A stretch of 64,000 bases of DNA from Arcuatula senhousia. Taxonomy: Eukaryota; Mollusca; Bivalvia; Mytilida; Mytilidae. A model generated the notes under the pieces. The model worked only from the letters and a program-made list of their open reading frames with translations. It did not search any database and was not told the origin of the DNA. This document shows, in pieces, positions 1-12,615 of the stretch. The stretch's first letter is position 1. Every line of letters begins with the position of its first letter. The stretch covers positions 54,658,686-54,722,685 of the forward strand of contig OZ020306.1 of assembly GCA_963971305.1 (NCBI GenBank), written 5' to 3'. The position numbers were made by a program, and so were the translations under genes.

Positions 1-390
1 CTTAATATATAAAATTCAAATTAAGAAGATTTGGAACGGCACAAACATTGCTAAGAGAATTATGCATGGCTAATACATATTACGTTTATACCTTCTAAGT
101 TTATTTGAAGCTCCGAAACAACTTAGAGGTAATAACAAAGTTACCAAACTAGGAGTGTCCATGAGAAAAGACAAAACACGGAAGGCATACTTTAATACTT
201 CCTTTTAAACAAATCCAGACTACGTTCAAAGTCGAATGTACAAACTAATACCTTTATTTTACAAAGATTTACATACTCAAATAAATATTTTATTTTACAA
301 ATGATACAATGGTTATCAAGCAATCACATCAAGCAAGAAAACGCTAGGAAATTTATACCCTGTACAAACCAATCACTCGCCAGATAATTC
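1..390. other. No feature recognised
   Basis: AT-rich DNA without a credible open frame or repeat. Confidence 0.5.
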
Positions 391-570
391 ATTTTAATTG
401 TCCCTCGCCGCAATGCTACAACGAAACCTAGTAATGGTATTTTGCCCGCCCGTTTGTGCGCCCGTCATACTTTTGTTGACACAATCCCCAGCTGACAGCC
501 AAAAGGGATTTTGATAAAAGCCCGCAATTACCCTCAGGTAAGTCGGGCGTAAAACACCAGTGACTGACTG
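391..570. repeat. GTCCGT-family repeat fragment
   Basis: TTGTCCCTCGCCGCAATGC followed by TTTTGCCCGCCCGTTTGTGC is a decayed relative of the left end of the element at 46045 (CCCCGCCGCAACGC..., CGTCCGTCCGTCC). Only this end is present. Confidence 0.5.
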
Positions 571-850
571 ACTGAATTTTAAGTCTTTCTACATTGAAAC
601 ATTTGTAAATTGATCAAAATAATTTCTTTTTCTATTGAAACTTAATTTTTTCCGAAATTCAATACAGAATTTCAGAAAAAAATAAAGAGTTTGTGTAATG
701 TTATTTTTTCGTTCATGAAAGAAGTTTTTGTGTTATTTTTTTTTTCTTATAAAACCCAAAACCAGCTTTATTTATTCGATTTCATTGAAAAAAGACACAC
801 ATTAAGTTATCGTTAATATTTTTTCCATAGTATGTTTATGAAATTTCTAT

Positions 851-960
851 CGGGCCGACTTGTCCTTAATTGGTCCGAGTTGTCTTACGAACCGGACCGA
901 CTTGTCTCGAATATCGGGCCGAGTAGTCCCGGGCCGATTTGTCTTCGGGCCGAGTTGTCT
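851..960 (+). repeat. GC-rich minisatellite, six CGGGCCGANTTGTC units
   Basis: Six imperfect 14-base units are spaced 14-26 bases apart in an otherwise AT-rich sequence. They may be a protein-binding cluster or simply an unstable minisatellite. Confidence 0.6.
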
Positions 961-981
961 GGATAACTTCCAGTAATTCGA

Positions 982-1190
982 GGTACCGGTGCGGGTACCG
1001 GTGTTTTGGAGAAATTTCGTTTTCTTATTTTACTGATTTCGCTAGATTTTGTTTTCTTACTGTACAGACTTTCGTTTTCTGACTTTATAGATTCCGTTTT
1101 CTTACTTTACTGTTTTCGTTTTCTTACTTTACCGATTTCGTTTTCTTTTCGTTTCGTTTCTTTTCGTTTCTCAGTTTACCGGTACCCGAT
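982..1190 (+). repeat. TTCGTTTTCTTACTTTAC tandem repeat between GGTACCGG boxes
   Basis: About seven units of 20-33 bp are strongly T-rich and pyrimidine-biased on this strand. They are bracketed by GGTACCGG copies (982-1001) and ACCGGTACCC (1178-1187). The open frame it contains is a repeat artefact. Confidence 0.6.
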
Positions 1191-1741
1191 AAACTGAACT
1201 TCTGCTGCATTGTAAAAGAATATACTGCTCACGTCCTCTCGACTTCTCTTCGATTCCCTCTGTTTAGTTGATCCAAATTTCAAAGAGAGGCTAAAGGCTA
1301 AAAATAAATTTGCGGGCAAGCCATTGTTCTGATGTGAAGCCAATAGAAGCCTGTTGTTTCATTTGAACTTATTGTCATACGTTTACTGTTTCGCTAAAAG
1401 GTTCTAGTATACCCCTGCTTTAAATTCACTTATTACTGGTGCATGAAAATTCCACAATTTGCGAAAATCACTATTGAAAGTCGTGCCGGCAAGCTTACCC
1501 GGCCAAAAATTCGCCGCCATCTTTGAAAATAAAGCATGTTAATTATATTAACTTGTTATGGTTCATCAGCATCTTTCCTTTTATCAATCATTATTTTTTA
1601 GTGAATATGCACTGCTACAATTTCATGAAAAATTCAAAAATAAGGTCTAGCACATCGTTAAGAAATTAGAATTCAGTTATTTCATGACCGGTGCTTGCTG
1701 TCCGGCTTGCTCTCTTCAGAGGGGACCTCTTTTGATTTTGA
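1191..1741. other. No feature recognised
   Basis: Unique-looking sequence between the T-rich repeat and the truncated LINE. No exon signal was noticed. Confidence 0.45.
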
Positions 1742-2518
1742 TTGATTGCTATATGCTTATTGATTTGTTATCTATGTGTACCATATACTGATGAACTTAA
1801 GAATAGCTCAACAAACCCAATTATACTAGGAAGTTTAAATATACCATTACTTATGTACGCAGATGATATCATCTTGCTATCAGAATCACAGGAAGGTCTA
1901 CAAAAAGCACTGGATACTTTAAACAACTTCTGTGTATCCTGGAAACTTAATGTAAATAAACCGAAATCAAAAATATTGATCTTTAATTCTAATGGAAAAT
2001 CACACATTAACCAATTTAAGATACACATGTAGATAATGAGACTATAGAAACAGTTAAATCATATTGTTATCTAGGAGTGGTTTTTAACTACACTGGTAAC
2101 TTTAATCTAGCTAAAACTCAATTAATGGAAAAGGGGAGAAAAGCCTGGTTTAAGATAAAGAAATCAATACCTTTAGATAATCCATGCAAACTGTTTGAAA
2201 AACTTTTTGATACCCTGATTGAACCTATCATAATATATGGTAGCGAGGTATGGGGAGCTACCAATAGTTACAAAGATTCAGAACCATATGAATATTTACA
2301 TTTAAAATTTATTAAAGAAATTTTAGGGGTTCACTACAAAACAACAAATATTGCCTGCCTAGCAGAAGCAAAAAGAACACCTTTATATATCAAAATTCAG
2401 ATGAAAATGCTGAGATTCCTAAACCATATAATAAACTCTCCAAACTCTTTAGTGAATTCCATTTTTGATAAGGTCAAAGACACAAGTATATGGATGTCCA
2501 ACATCAAAAATTTATTAA
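1742..2518 (+). pseudogene. LINE retrotransposon fragment, reverse transcriptase part
   Basis: It starts in the middle of a reverse transcriptase: PIILGSLNIPLLMYADDIILLS carries the catalytic YADD, followed by KLNVNKPKSK. A frameshift near 2028 separates this from the next block (SYCYLGVVF, then IYGSEVWG), which is typical of the region after the RT in non-LTR elements. The 5' part is missing. The fragment ends at the TTAA where the foldback element entered. Confidence 0.82.
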
Positions 2519-5500
2519 GAGCCTGTTCATGAGAAAACCATGCAAAATCGTCCAGTAGCAATGTTTTCATTTTTGTAAAAGGTATAGTGCAACTGAAAGA
2601 CCATCCTATGACACTTATTCAGGCAAATTTTTTCTTTCGAAAAATCAAAGATGGCCGCCCTACAGGCCTTAATAGCTATATATAGCATTCATCTGATTTT
2701 TAGTGATTTCAATAAAAAAAATTATGAAAATAAGACATTATCATTGTGATTTTTTTTAGTTTATGTATATTTAATGACAATTGTAAAAATATTTTTTGAA
2801 AAAGTGATGTTTTGTCTTTCAAATTCAGTGCAATTTTTGTAATTCATAATTTTGGTTCCTCTGGTACCTTTAGGTAGGACTTGGGCAGTATTCCAGACTG
2901 TTAAAAAATGCTGAAATTTGTTATTTTTAAGGGTACATATTGTCCAAGGTAACGCTTTTTTATCCCTATCTTTTAGAAATTCAAAAACAATAACATATCA
3001 AGACAACCATATCAAAAAGCCAAGCTGGGATTTTACATTTTGACTTAGCCACAGCCCCGGGAAACAATGACATGTTTTGATAATTCTACAAAAAATCCAC
3101 TTTTTGGGGGATTCAGTTTAAAAATCTGAATGTGTTTGCTATGAAACAAAATACATTTAGAACATGTGATACAACAGATGATCACAATACAAGTACCATT
3201 TAAGGGTCGGGAAAGACATATATTTGGGGATTAAGGGTGAAAGATGGGAATATTTGTGTATTTTGATGAAATGTACAGAAATGACCAACTTTAGGGGACT
3301 ATTTTTCATGAATGAAGGATTGGACTATTAGTATGGAATATCTTTCCAAAAGACTGATATATGGTCTGTACAAAAACATATTTGTAACTTTGCTTTCGGT
3401 CATCCCTTACATGTTACAGCATTACAAAAATGGAGATTTGGCCATTTTAGCACATGGCTAAAATGGGCTTCGGGGGCCTAATAGTGGCATCTTTTTGAAA
3501 TAATTAAAAGATTTACAGAACAGCAGACTTTATAGGCCAAATGTATATAACTTGTTCTATATAAACAAATAATATTGTAGAAATTAAACAAAAGACCACT
3601 TTCTACTTGGCTATCCAATATGGCTCCCAGGGCCATTTGGGGAAATAGTCCCTTGTCCTCAAGAAAACTAACATTATTTTTGGTCGGGATCTACCATACA
3701 AAATCTTTTATTGTGCAGAAAATGGTGGAATTTTACAAATAAAACAATTTTCCTGGTACATATTTTTTTTTCACATTTAGGTTTGACTTTGTCATTTTTA
3801 TACACTATGAACCAACATAATGACTGACATTACCATGTACAGTTCAAATTCGATTTAATATGACTGAAATGAACTGTAATTTACTTCAAATTATCTGTAA
3901 AATGCTGATTTTATTTGATGCAATATCTTCAGTAATTATCAATTTCTGTATTTTTACTGTTTTCATTTGTCCTTAACTGTAGCAGATGATGTCAGTTTAT
4001 ATCAGTCAATTTTGTGATTTGTAACAAATTATGACAGTCATTTTAAATATTTACCTTGATTTAAAATCACTGATATGGTTTGTTACTGTCATTGTCAGTC
4101 ATTAACAGAACTTTACCTTGATTTAAAATGACTGACAGGGATTAGTGGATCATACATCGTCAGTCAATGTCAGTCATTTTAAATCAAGGTAAAGTTCTGT
4201 TAATAACTGACAATGACAGTAACAAACCACATCAGTTATTTTAAATCAAGGTTAATATTTAAAATGACTGTCATGATTTGATACAAATCACAAAATTGAC
4301 TGATACATGCTGACATCGTCTGCTTCAGTTAAGGACAATCAAAAACAGTAAAAATACAAAAATTGATAATTACTGAAGATATTGCATCAAATAAAATCAG
4401 TATTTTACAGATATTTTGAAGTAAATAACAGTTCATTTCAGTCATATTAAATCGAATTTGAACTGTACATGGTAATGTCAGTCATTATTTTGGTTCATAG
4501 TGATAGGTGGCTAGAGACTTTTTTTGTCAAAAGGCTCTGGGGTCCATATAAGACCACCAAGTAGAAAGTGGTCTTTTGTTTGATTTCTACAATATTATTT
4601 GTTTATATAGAACAAGTTATATACATTTGGCCTATAAAGTCTGCTGTTCTGTACATCTTTTAGTTATTTCAAAAAGATGCCACTATTAGGCCCCCGAAGC
4701 CCATTTTAGCCATGTGGTAAAATTGCCAAATCTCCATTTTTGTAATGCTGTAACATGTAAGGGATTACCAAAAGCAAAGTTACAAATATGTTTTTGTACA
4801 GACCATATATCAATCTTTTGGAAAGATATTCCATATTAATAGTCCAACCCTTTATTAATAAAAAATAGTCCCCTAAAGTTGGTCATTTCTGTACATTTCG
4901 TCAAAATACACAGATATTCCCATCTTTCACCCTTAATCCCCAAGTATATGTCTTTCCCGACCCCATAATGGTACTTGTATTGTGATCATCTGTTGTATCA
5001 CATATTCTAAATGTATTTTGTTTCATAGCAAACACATTCAGATTTTTAAACTGAATCCCCCAAAAAGTGGATTTTATGTAGAATTATCAAAACATGTCAT
5101 TGTTTCCCGGGGCTGTGGCTAAGTCAAAATGTAAAATCCCAGCTTGGCTTTTTGATATGGTTGTCTTGATATGTTATTGTTTTTGAATTTCTAAAAGATA
5201 GGGATAAAAAAGCGTTACCTTGGACAATATGTACCCTTAAAAATAACAAATTTCAGCATTTTTGAACAGTCTGGAATACTGCCCAAGTCCTACCTAAAGG
5301 TACCAGAGGAACCAATATTATGAATTACGAAAATTGCACTGAATTTGTAAGACAAAACATCACTATTTCAAAAAATATTGTTACAATTTTAATTCCATCT
5401 ACGTATACTGAAAATAATACAATGAAAATGTCAAATTTTCAAATAAAATTTGATTGAAAGAAGCGATAAATCAAATGAAAGCTATATATAACTATTGAGG

Positions 5501-5656
5501 CCTGTAGGGCCGCCATCTTGAATTTTTCGAAAAAATAAATTTGCCTGAATAAGTCTTATAGGATGGTCTTTCAGTTGCAATATACCTTTTACATAATTAA
5601 AAACTTGCTACTGGACAAAATTTACAATTTTGCATGGTTTTCTCATGAACAGGCTC
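2519..5656. mobile_element. 3.1-kb foldback transposon with TTAA target duplication
   Basis: The ends are GAGCCTGTTCATGAGAAAACC and its inverse, flanked by TTAA at 2515-2518 and 5657-5660. The two halves are highly complementary over most of about 1.5 kb. For example, 2863-3330 pairs with 4840-5310. The turn is near 4138-4169. The arms differ by scattered substitutions and by an unmatched block around 3610-3800 versus 4500-4570. It sits in a LINE coding region, whose frame resumes when the insert and one TTAA are ignored. TTAA suggests piggyBac-type or Kolobok-type mobilisation. No transposase frame is present. Confidence 0.82.
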
Positions 5657-6335
5657 TTAAATAAATTAGGATTTAACCATTTAAACCTAAATATAAATAA
5701 TATTGATATATACTTAAATAGAATTGAACAAAGAATAAATGATCAATATAAACAAAATATGAATAGCTCTATAGAAGCTAGTAGCAAACTTTCTTTCTTT
5801 CATAAAATTTTTATACCAACTAAACGCCCTGCTTATTTAGGCCTCTGTAAAGCTAAGAGTGAAAGATCTATCCTTTGTAAATTGCATTTAAGTTCCCACA
5901 ACTTGGCTATAGAAAGAGGAAGATATAATAATTCTGAAAGAAGTGAACGCATTTGTCTCTCTTGTGATAACAAAAACATTGAAGACGAGTTCCACTTTCT
6001 ATCAACTTGTCCTCACTACAATAATCTAAGAAATAACCTTATTGAAAAACTTAAAAATCTACTAGGACATTCTTTTCCTCATACTCTAACAATTAAAGAA
6101 ATTAAATTTCTTCTTAACAACAATTCCTATTCAATTATTAAAATTTTCATTAAATTTTTACAAGAATGCTGGAAGATAAGAATACACAATTAAATGTTAA
6201 TGAATAAATTAGTACCACTGTCATGCCATGTTAATATTGATATATTTGTAATTATAAAATGTTTTGCTTATTTTTTGTGCTATAACCATTTAATGTAAAT
6301 GTGTTTATGCAAATAAATATTGTCTATTGTCTATA
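5657..6335 (+). pseudogene. LINE retrotransposon fragment, C-terminal part and 3' tail
   Basis: The frame continues from the left fragment to a TAA at 6193. It contains CLSCDNKNIEDEFHFLSTCP, the CxxC...HFLxxCPxY motif found at the C-terminus of several animal LINE polymerases. The 3' end carries a short TATTGTC repeat (about 6319-6333), as in LINE clades that end in microsatellites. The element is dead because of the truncation, the frameshift and the insertion. Confidence 0.78.
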
Positions 6336-7210
6336 AAAACAGATATTTAAAACTCCAGGAAACGGTATAAATGTACTTCCACTACCCCCTTCTTTTTCAA
6401 TTAAACTTTCTCATCTCCAGTCTTCGAAATAAGGCCGGACCTATTGGAAATATCCAGTTAAAATTGGTTCAGTTCAGCTAGTTTTTGCATTAATTTGCAT
6501 TAAACATATAGGAAAAAATTAGCAAATATCACCAAAATAGGCATTAGGTCTACTAGCTGCGGTTCGTAGCTCTATTCAATCCTTTAGTGAATTTTTTGTT
6601 TTGGCGGACCATTTGACTTCCTAATTTCTTTGACTGCATCTCTGACACATTATAAGGGACCAACCATTTAACTTGAAGAGGGACCTTTGTATTTTGTTAA
6701 TGCCAGAAATAATATTTTCTTTATAAATTAAATCTTGAAGTCACAGTTATTGAACATGTGTTGAATCCACAGAATGCATGTCAACAAATCTACTTTCTCT
6801 TTTACTTGGCTGCAAGTGTAGGTGGAAATGCAATCATAGACCTGTGGTCTATGGTATTAGGCCAAAAAAAATATATGTCTGTTTCCTGCTTCCCTACCTA
6901 CCCTATTTTTTGGGCCCTACCCTAAAGTTTTTATTGACATTTTGGAACAAGCACCGTTAAAGTTGGGATTGCTTCCCCATTGACTCAATGTAAAATAATT
7001 TTGAAAAAAAAATAATTTTCCTACCTACCCTAATTTTCAAGAGTATTTTGTTTTGGCCTTAAATAGGAACAGGTGACGTGCCAGAATTTATAAAACTTAA
7101 AAAAAAAAAATTTCTAGTCAATTAACCAAATTTAGATTTTTTTCGAAAAATCATTTATGGACTGATTTTATGAAATTTGGGTTTATAGACATGATAGATG
7201 TGACTTTATG
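6336..7210. other. No gene recognised
   Basis: AT-rich spacer with poly-T and poly-A tracts. The small frames here have no motif. Confidence 0.45.
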
Positions 7211-7900
7211 AGGAAATAAATGTGACAACAAAATTCCAGACAATAAATTTTGCTACGCCTAACGCCCGTTTTGTCTATTAAAGACTCATCAGAGGCGCTC
7301 TACCAAAAATATTGAAAATGACAAACACTATATGATTATGAAGAGCATAGAACTATAAAACAACAAAAAAACCAAACTGGGGAACCAAATAATTACCAAG
7401 ATGATCAACCTATGTCTAGGGTAGGAAGAATCTTAGGGTTTAGACAATTTTGAAATTTAAAATGGACAATTTAAAGCTTTGATGTGTTCTCCAACACAAA
7501 GGTGTTGGTGCCGGAGTGGGCTAACCTTGGGGAATCAAAACTCCACCAGCAGTGTGTTTGAAATAAAAATGACAACAAAGTTCCAGACAATAAATTTTGC
7601 TACGCCTAACACGTGTTTCGTCTATTAAAGACTCATCAGAGACGCTCTACCAAAAATATTGAAAATGCCAAACACTATATGATTATGATGAGCATAGAAC
7701 AATAAAACCAAAAAAACACCAAACACTTTAACAGGGGTACCAAATTATTACTAAGATGAAAATCTATGTCTGTGGTAGGAAGAATCTTAGGGTTTAGACA
7801 ATTTTGAAATTTAAACGGATAATTTAAAGCTTTGATGTGTTCTTCGACACAAAAGTATTGGTGCCAGAGCAGGCTAACCTCGGGGAATTAAAACAAAATA
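7211..7900 (+). repeat. Two-copy tandem repeat, about 347 bp per unit
   Basis: Both copies contain TTTTGCTACGCCTAAC, then TCTATTAAAGACTCATCAGA, and end in a GTGTTCTCCAACACA-like hairpin. I recall similar sequence from Mytilus genomes, one reason for the host assignment. Confidence 0.65.
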
Positions 7901-8635
7901 TTTGTTTATTTGGGCTTTGTCTTCCATTTTGTAGTTTCAAATTATTTTCAATATAAATTTGTGACATCAAAATTAACTATAATGTATCAAAATTGATTTT
8001 CTTGGTCCAGGGCAAACAAAAGAATTCCAAATAAACAAATTTAATTCAAAATTTTTTTCTTCTCAATCTGGAAATAAGAATTCCTTATCTGCAAATTTTA
8101 ATTTTTTTCAGCCATTCTATAATTGGCTGGATTAATTTCACAGAGTGAAAAATCCGGGGACTTATATAAAATGGTCAATGTTGGGTGGATGCCATGCAAA
8201 ATTCAGATTCAAAAGTAAAAAAGAAAAAAGCCCTCTCAAGTAAAATGGTTGGTCCTGTAGGGTTGTGGTTTTTTTTGGGAGGGGTCAGTTGGGAACCATA
8301 CAACCATCGATTTGTTATCTATTTTTTAGTCCTTATGATTATGATACTTCATGATGCTAATGAAAATTATAGAATGGATGAAAAAAATTATAAACTTGAA
8401 CATGTTAAACAATCTTGTTTTTTGTCCTTTTGATCCTTTTTGTTGAAGAGGGGTACCATAAACAAGAACATTTAGCCCTTTTGAAGTGTTGATGAACTCT
8501 ACTTCTTGGTTTCTGTTTACTTTAAGCAGGAAACATATGTCTTCCATAGAAGACTGCATTACTGGTTTACTTCAGGATTTAACTAATTTGATTTATATTT
8601 TTAACTGTATAAATTTTATATATATTTTTTTTTAG
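7901..8635. other. Sequence upstream of constant exon 1
   Basis: It ends in the T-rich tract of the exon 1 acceptor, so at least the last part is intron. Neither a promoter nor a 5' UTR exon was identified. Confidence 0.5.
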
Positions 8636-8777
8636 AAAAAAACTTTCCACGATGAATTACCAAAAGGTTTATATGAACCACATACACTCGAGCTCATTGC
8701 TCTGTCAGTTGTCACAGATGTGGAGAAGTCAGCTTCTGTGTGATGCATTGATCTGTACTGGAAATGTTGTCACTAAG
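8636..8777 (+). CDS. BTB-psq gene, constant exon 1 (start of BTB domain)
   Basis: The exon follows a T-rich tract ending in AG at 8634-8635 and ends at AAG before GTATG. The first ATG is at 8652 in a favourable context. It gives 42 residues ending on a complete codon. Residues about 8-42 match the first helix and strand of a BTB/POZ domain, with conserved hydrophobic positions and the LCDALI motif (LCDV in most family members). Codons upstream of the ATG are also open back to the acceptor, so an earlier coding exon is possible. The acceptor itself shows that at least one upstream exon, probably 5' UTR, exists and was not found. The next exon joins in phase 0 and continues the domain directly. 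Confidence 0.85.
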
Positions 8778-9339
8778 GTATGTTTTTGTAAAGTACTATG
8801 TATATGTATAAACACATTTAATTTAAATGTCTAAATGAACAATTCCACATGACTAAAAACATGAAAAAAAGGAATTATACTTAATATAATGTACTTCCTT
8901 TATGTAGACATGGCAAATAGTTTATCAAAATTTGTGGAGTTTTACCATGTATTTTAACTGACAGAGGTTGTGATTCCCTATACATTTGTATGCCCATTCA
9001 TGCTTGTCTGAATATGATTTACTTCCTTCTTGTAAAGAAACATCAAAATCCATTTTGCTAGTTTCATTGAATGCTAATTCTTGATTAATTTAACCATGAT
9101 TAACAGTTTGTAGGTTAGTCATCTTAACCAAGATCTTTCATTAAAATGATTGATATGAAACATGAACATGTGATTTTACAATAAAATGAAAATTATTTAC
9201 CAGCTATTCAGTGATAATTGACATATTGAAACCTACATTACTGTTTAAAATTAAAGCAGATATATTAATCTTTTGTAGCCTTACATTAAAACACAATCAT
9301 AAAAATTTGGTGTTGCTAAAAATGCATCATTTGTTTTTA
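8778..9339 (+). other. Intron 1, unique part
   Basis: Plain AT-rich intron sequence after the GTATG donor. Confidence 0.6.
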
Positions 9340-10520
9340 CCTGCGTCGCCGAAGGCGAAAGCAGGTCTAGTAGTCGGGTCACTCCGTCCGTCCGTCTGTC
9401 TGTCCGTCCCGCTATGGGGTGCCTGTCTTGTGTAATCTGAATCTCAAAAACCAAACACTCGATCTTTCTGAAATTTTACACAGTGATTACAGATATATTG
9501 AAGATGTGCACCTCCCCTTTTGGGTTCATTTTATAATTTCGTTTAGAAATTAGGGGCCCAAAAGGGGCTAAAAAAGCGACTTTTTATTTTTTTTCCACAA
9601 TAACTTTTGTTCTGGTTGACCAAATGCTGTGAAACTTTACAGTAATGTTACTTACCATAAAAGGAAGGGTTGGGCTGATTTTGGGTGTCCCCTCTTTTTT
9701 CATTTAGAAATTAGGGGCCCAAAAGGGGCCAAAAAAGCGACTTTTTAATTTTTTTCCACAATAACTTTTGTTCTGGTTAACCAAATGCTAAGAAATTTTA
9801 CACTAATGATACTTACCGTAAAAGGAAGGGTTGGGTTGATTTTGGGTGTCCCCTCTTTTTTCGTTAAGAAATTAGAGGCCCAAAGGGGGCAAAAAAACCC
9901 GCCTTTTTAAATTTTTTCCACAATAACTTTTGTTCTGGTTAACCAAATGCTATGAAACTTTATAGTAATGTTACTTACCATAAACCATAAAAGGAAGGGT
10001 TGGCCTGATTTTGGGTGTCCCCTCTTTATTTGTTTAGAAACTAAGGGCCCTAAAGGGGCCAAAAAAGCAACTTTTTTATTTGTTTCCACAATAACTTGTT
10101 TTGGTTGACCAAATGCTATGAAACTTTAAAGTAGTGTTACTCACCATAAATTAAAGGGTGGGGATGATTTTTGGGTCCCCTCTCTTTTTGTTTTGGAATG
10201 AGAGGCCCAAAAGGGGCAAAAATGTGACATTTTTTATTTATGGTCCGATTTAGAATTTTTTTTTTTAAGTTGATTTTGTTCATATATTGGATACAAAATG
10301 GAGGATACAATTTTTTCTTGACACACCTTTTCTGTTTAGCAATAAGGGGACCAAAAGGGGAAAAAATAGAAACTATTTTTTTGTCTATTTATACAATATT
10401 GGGTGGCATGTGACAAATATGCTTTGTAAGTCCACAATAGGATGCAAGTGTCAAAATATTTTGACTGTCCATATTGGGCCTAGAACGTACAGGGTTCAAT
10501 GTTTTGCCGTGCGACGCAGG
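9340..10520 (+). mobile_element. GTCCGT-family element in intron 1
   Basis: The left end, CCTGCGTCGCCGAAGGCGA, contains a GAA-loop hairpin and is followed by GTCCGTCCGTCTGTCTGTCC. The right end, GCGACGCAGG, is complementary to the left end. Between them are about five units of 150 bp (CCACAATAACTTTTGTTCTGG in each). It is non-coding. Confidence 0.65.
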
Positions 10521-10785
10521 GCCAGACATCGATTGGTCTTGTTACAAATATTTCTAATCATCATCATTGCATTAATGTGTGTTTTTTAAACCATGTATAG
10601 GTATTAAGGCTTTTCCATTAAAATCAACATAAGAAGGGGATGCCGTTATAAAAATGCATTTTGATGTGGTGTGAGGATTTTTTTTTATATTGGGGGGTCT
10701 TGAACAAAGCGTGTCCCCTCTCCCCATGTACATTTTGACAGGCCTCGATACATTGTTAATTACTTTGATTTTAACTTTTATACAG

Positions 10786-12089
10786 GCCCACCGTGTTGTG
10801 CTGTTGGCAGCATGTCCTATGTTACAGTCCATGGAAAATGCATCCATTGGAACCGAGTTGGAGGTTCGTCTCGCTGCTGATATTAAACAAGAAGCTGTTA
10901 ACACATTCTTACAGTATCTGTACGAAGGATTTATGTTGCTTACAGAGGACAATGTTAAACATGTGGAAAAAGTTGCTAGATTATTGCAAGTAGACAGTGT
11001 GATCAAATGTTGCTCAGACTTCTTTAAGTGTCTTGAAAAATCTACAGGAAAGCCACACAATCATAACTACAAATTTGACAAATATGACTTGCTTGAATTC
11101 CGTCATGTGCGGGCTACTGGTCTGACAAAAACCTATCATGATCGACTCATGAAAAGGATGTCAGAGTCGCCACGTCCAACTAGTCCTACAGGAGGCAAAA
11201 GACAGAGACTTCTTCGTCCAACCACCCCACCTTCAGACAATTACTCTTCACAGCGAGCTGATGATGCTGCTTCAATGACCCAGAGTTATATGGGTGTTAT
11301 GTCATCAGGTGCTGGTAGTGTGCGATCAGCGGCATCAAGTCAATCGAGTAGATCTGATTCTCCTGCAGTTATTGAAATTATTGAGGACAGTATAGAATTG
11401 GTTCAACGTGAAAAGCCTCAGCCAGGTCAACCAGAGCCTTCTCGACTCTCACAGCAGAAAACGTCCATATCAGTGGCTTCTCATGTTACAAATGCCAAGG
11501 ATACTCGAGTTGTCAGCATTGCTGATGATGGTGGAGGAGGACGTACGCGTACAACAGACTCGTTCAGTGATCGTGTTCCAAATATTCCAAGTTCACCTCA
11601 ACAGTCATCACAAATGTCACCAAAGATTTCATATCGAGACTCACATCAACAGAACGTAAATCATCCATCACCAACATCATTTGGATCAAGAATTCCTTCA
11701 AATCAAAGTTTTAATACATCACAGCCGCCTCCTCCACCACTACAACAAGCAGGAACTTTGAACATTGCTCCATTGTCTCAGTCATTCTCTCAAGGAATTC
11801 AACCACGGCCATCACAAGATCAACTGACTAGTCAGTCTCGCCCATCACAAATGTCCACCGAAATGTTCAGTGACAATGTCAAACCTCTACAGGGTTTTGT
11901 CACAAGTACCCCACAGAGGTCACATCCCACTTTCCCTCCCTCTGGTGCTAAACCTTCATATGCTGCAGGAAGTGCTACTCAAGCAGCATCGATAAGTTCA
12001 CAAAGTCCTTCATCTAGTCAGCCACCACCACAGCAAGACATTGGTGTGTTAGGGATGACAGAAAAGGGAGAAAAGAGGGAAGGGGAAAG
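10786..12089 (+). CDS. BTB-psq gene, constant exon 2 (rest of BTB domain and Ser/Gln/Pro-rich linker)
   Basis: The acceptor is TATACAG at 10785 and the donor is AAAG/GTAAGA at 12089/12090. The exon encodes residues 43-476 plus two bases. It opens with AHRVVLLAACP, the classic BTB AHRxVLAA strand-helix, and the BTB fold continues to about residue 124 (LQYLYEG near 84-90, then two helices). The remaining roughly 350 residues are low-complexity and rich in Ser, Gln, Pro and Thr, with a basic patch (KRQRL) near residue 170. This looks like a disordered linker. BTB domains dimerise and recruit co-repressors; the linker should separate that function from the DNA-binding end. Reading through the donor meets a stop at once, so intron retention would give a BTB-only protein. 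Confidence 0.9.
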
Positions 12090-12615
12090 GTAAGATTTGA
12101 TATTAAAAAAAATCCCCCCAAAAAACCAGCATGCTTAAACATTTCAAATGTTAAAAGAAAAGAAAATGAAGATATCATGTTTTATTTAGAATTGACTGCC
12201 AATTCTACAACAGATTCTATAGTACATGTACATGTAGATGATTTATTTATTGCAGTTTGCATGGAATTGGCCTGACCACCTTTCCTGACAGGCAAATTTT
12301 TAAATGGTCAGACAGTTGTTTTTGCATTACATTTCTCAAGTCAGGCAAAATTTTTGACAAAATAAAAGGACAATAGTATGCTCATGATTTAGGTCCCACA
12401 AACATTTTTTTGGCCAAGCATAAATCTGACTAAGGAATAGGCAGCGATAATTACCAACTTTTTCATGATGACTGCTGCCAGTTTCATAAAAAATGGCCAG
12501 GATTTGATTTATACTAAATGAAAATGAACATGTATTTCTAATTTTTTCCTCTGACTTTTGACTTCACAGATGTAAATTTTTATATGTATTTCTTATTTTA
12601 TTAACATCTTTTTAG
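12090..12615 (+). other. Intron 2
   Basis: A 526-base intron with GTAAGA donor and TTTTTAG acceptor. Nothing else was seen. Confidence 0.75.

Noticed and set aside
1006..1197. Phe/Arg/Leu-rich small protein
   Set aside because: It follows the TTCGTTTTCTTAC tandem repeat. No initiation context or family resemblance.
10572..11060. 162-codon minus-strand frame opposite the BTB exon
   Set aside because: It is the shadow of the real plus-strand coding exon.
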